A DNA stretch of 64,000 nucleotides from positions 1 to 64,000 of the forward strand of contig NZ_JBGCUE010000014.1 of the NCBI RefSeq assembly GCF_041102575.1, given 5' to 3'. Source of the stretch: Tenuifilum sp. 4138str (GTDB lineage Bacteria > Bacteroidota > Bacteroidia > Bacteroidales > Tenuifilaceae). Numbering within the stretch: position 1 is the first letter of the stretch; each line of letters opens with the position of its first letter. The notes under the pieces were generated by a model, which saw only the letters and a program-made list of their open reading frames with translations, was not told where the DNA came from and did no database searches. This document shows, in pieces, positions 62,772-64,000 of the stretch. Both the position numbers and the translations under genes were made by a program.

Positions 62772-63491
62772 ATGAAGTTAAAAGGTTTACTTGTAGCTGC
62801 TTTAGCAATACCTGTAGTAATCTCATGCCAAAATTCAAGTAGCAAAATTGGCAAGGTTATTCTAAAATCAGAAACCGATAGTTTGAGCTATGCATTAGGT
62901 GTAAATATTGCCTCAAGCTTTAAGAACGCTAAGCTTGATGAAATTAACTATAAGGCAATGGCCAGAGCAATCCAGGATGTTTACAGCAAAGATTCCTCAA
63001 AGATAAAGATGGACGATGAGGAAGCTCTTAAATACATTCAGGATTTCTTTAACCGTCGCGAAATGCGCATTGCTCAGGAGAACCTTGAGGCAAGCAACAA
63101 GTTCCTTGATGAGAATAAGACCAAGGAGGGCGTAGTTGTTGACTCATCAGGTTTACAGTACAAAATTATTCAGGAAGGTACCGGACCTATGCCTACTGCT
63201 GAGGATATTGTAAAGGTTCATTACAAGGGCACCCTTATTGATGGCACCCAGTTCGATTCGTCGTATGATAAGGGAGAACCCGCTCAGTTTAAGCTCAATC
63301 AGGTTATTCCTGGCTGGACTATTGGTTTGCAAAAGATGAAGGTTGGTTCTAAGTTTATTCTTTACATCCCTAGCAATTTAGCTTATGGTGAGAGAGTTCG
63401 CCCGGGCAGCCCAATTGGACCTAACCAAGCCCTGATTTTTGAGGTTGAACTGCTCGACATTGTAAAGGAAAACGCCCAAAAGAAGAAATAG
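62772..63491 (+). CDS. FKBP-type peptidyl-prolyl isomerase lipoprotein
   Basis: A 239-residue lipoprotein (MKLKGLLVAALAIPVVISCQ; Cys near 19) with the FkpA-like N-terminal dimerisation domain (about 28-115: SYALGVNIASSFKNAKLDEINY, ALKYIQDFFNRREM) and a C-terminal FKBP domain (about 125-235: DIVKVHYKGTLIDGTQFDSSYDKGEP, FKLNQVIPGWTIGLQKMKVGSKFILYIPSNLAYGER, GPNQALIFEVELLDI). It should speed proline isomerisation of folding proteins in the periplasm or on the outer membrane. A terminator follows. Confidence 0.95.
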   Translation: MKLKGLLVAALAIPVVISCQNSSSKIGKVILKSETDSLSYALGVNIASSFKNAKLDEINYKAMARAIQDVYSKDSSKIKMDDEEALKYIQDFFNRREMRIAQENLEASNKFLDENKTKEGVVVDSSGLQYKIIQEGTGPMPTAEDIVKVHYKGTLIDGTQFDSSYDKGEPAQFKLNQVIPGWTIGLQKMKVGSKFILYIPSNLAYGERVRPGSPIGPNQALIFEVELLDIVKENAQKKK

Positions 63492-63513
63492 TTTAACCAA
63501 ATATCAAATAAAT

Positions 63514-63544
63514 AAAACCGGGTTGAACTTTCACCCGGTTTTTT
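63514..63544 (+). terminator. Terminator after the FKBP gene
   Basis: AAAACCGGGT/ACCCGGTTTT stem (63514-63523/63533-63542) followed by T's. Confidence 0.92.
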
Positions 63545-63557
63545 AATCGGATTGCAA

Positions 63558-63923
63558 ATGGAAATTCAGGGAAAACTAATTAAGAAACTCGACCAACAAA
63601 CCGGACAGGGGAAAAATGGGGCTTGGGTTAAGCAGGAATTCATTATTGAAACGCAAGAGCAATACCCCCGAAAGGTTTGCATATCGCTATGGGGCGATAA
63701 GGTTAAAGACCTTGAGACAATTCAGTTAGGCGACTCAGTAAAGGTTTTAGTTAACATTGAGTCGCGTGAATTTAATGGGCGTTGGTACACCGATGTTCGG
63801 GCTTGGCGAATTGAGCCAATGAGCAAGGGTATTACACCCGAACAGGCTCCGGAACTCCCTCCGTTCAACGATAATCTTTATCCACCCATGGAGGGGGGAA
63901 CTGACGATGGTTTACCTTTTTAG
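63558..63923 (+). CDS. DUF3127 family single-strand DNA-binding-like protein
   Basis: A ~121-residue protein with an OB-fold-like pattern: EIQGKLIKKLDQQTGQGKNGAWVKQEFIIETQEQYPRKVCISLWGDKVKDLETIQLGDSVKVLVNIESREFNGRWYTDVRAWRIE, then an acidic, disordered tail ending in DDGLPF. The tail resembles the C-terminal acidic tip of SSB, so it may bind single-stranded DNA or a partner of SSB; this is inference. DUF3127 function is unknown. I prefer ATG 63558 (MEIQGK) over the TTG at 63552. Confidence 0.85.
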   Translation: MEIQGKLIKKLDQQTGQGKNGAWVKQEFIIETQEQYPRKVCISLWGDKVKDLETIQLGDSVKVLVNIESREFNGRWYTDVRAWRIEPMSKGITPEQAPELPPFNDNLYPPMEGGTDDGLPF

Positions 63924-63967
63924 TTGTAACTTTGCCTTGGTAAACTTTTAACAAAGAATACTTAAAA

Positions 63968-64000
63968 ATGGATGGTATGGAGGAACAAGTAATTCGCAAG
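63968..64000 (+). CDS. Start of an unidentified gene (cut by window end)
   Basis: ATG at 63968 opens a frame (MDGMEEQVIRK) that runs off the window. TAACTTTG at 63927-63934 is a fitting -7 box 34 bases upstream. Product cannot be named from eleven codons. Confidence 0.5.
   Translation, partial: MDGMEEQVIRK

Overview
The window comes from a member of the Bacteroidota, most likely order Bacteroidales/Marinilabiliales; the genus cannot be named from sequence alone. Evidence: two secreted proteins with Por secretion (type IX) C-terminal signals (3174-4277 and 32045-33658), the family-typical TAnnTTTG/TTTG promoters, the guaB-PPIase-PPIase-surA-OstA gene block, the Bacteroidota-type TamB/ExbB/ExbD/TonB block and DUF5063/DUF3127 genes. 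Most of the window is ordinary chromosomal housekeeping DNA with moderate GC.

Layout. 1-115: tail and terminator of an rRNA operon (5S rRNA). 116-3170: an accessory strip with an AT-rich lipoprotein gene, a tandem ~340-base intergenic repeat and a complete IS110-family element. 3174-6019: secreted S1/P1 nuclease, SIMPL protein, proline dehydrogenase. 6020-7821: a 1.8-kb gene-free repeat field. 7822-10880: response regulator, glyA, a small membrane protein, a TauE/SafE permease. 10889-17443 (minus): TonB, ExbD, ExbB and a giant TamB-like protein. 17571-24224: tsaD, a hybrid NMT1-type sensor protein, yaaA, and a three-gene overlapping block (RlmI-like methyltransferase, RNase D-like exonuclease, DUF5063). 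24330-27295: a small unstable locus with a tandem gene duplication and an M23 peptidase gene broken by a stop codon. 27570-35911: ClC channel, two M16 peptidases, a gliding-type secreted protein, RelA/SpoT. 36008-39568: NifX-like protein, DUF134 regulator, a second repeat field, Fur, PurA. 39576-48430: transporters, SPOR lipoprotein, radical SAM, acyl-CoA synthetase, PsiE, methyltransferase, ABC ATPase, cobalamin adenosyltransferase, DUF2795. 48465-55761 (minus): envelope-biogenesis block (OstA-like, SurA-type chaperones) behind guaB. 56269-64000: PAS histidine kinase, S9 peptidase, two thioredoxin-fold proteins, MnmD, FKBP, DUF3127 and the start of a further gene.

The most notable object is the IS110 element. 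Its left non-coding end (about 1868-2020) folds on paper into two consecutive stem/internal-loop domains, and the loops contain four short guide stretches. Two match the element's own ends (8 of 8 bases each), one matches the right flank (8 of 8) and one matches the left flank (5 bases plus one core base). This is the arrangement expected of a bridge RNA (target loop first, donor loop second). It fixes the element ends at a shared TG core (1831-1832 and 3080-3081) and shows that the target was a GC-rich palindromic intergenic repeat present elsewhere in the window.

Other points worth a second look: a histidine-kinase domain whose phospho-acceptor His is Phe; a TamB gene with ATT where ATG is expected; an M23 peptidase split by an in-frame TGA and with a C9 tract behind its start codon; a start codon buried in a terminator hairpin; and at least three dispersed intergenic repeat families.
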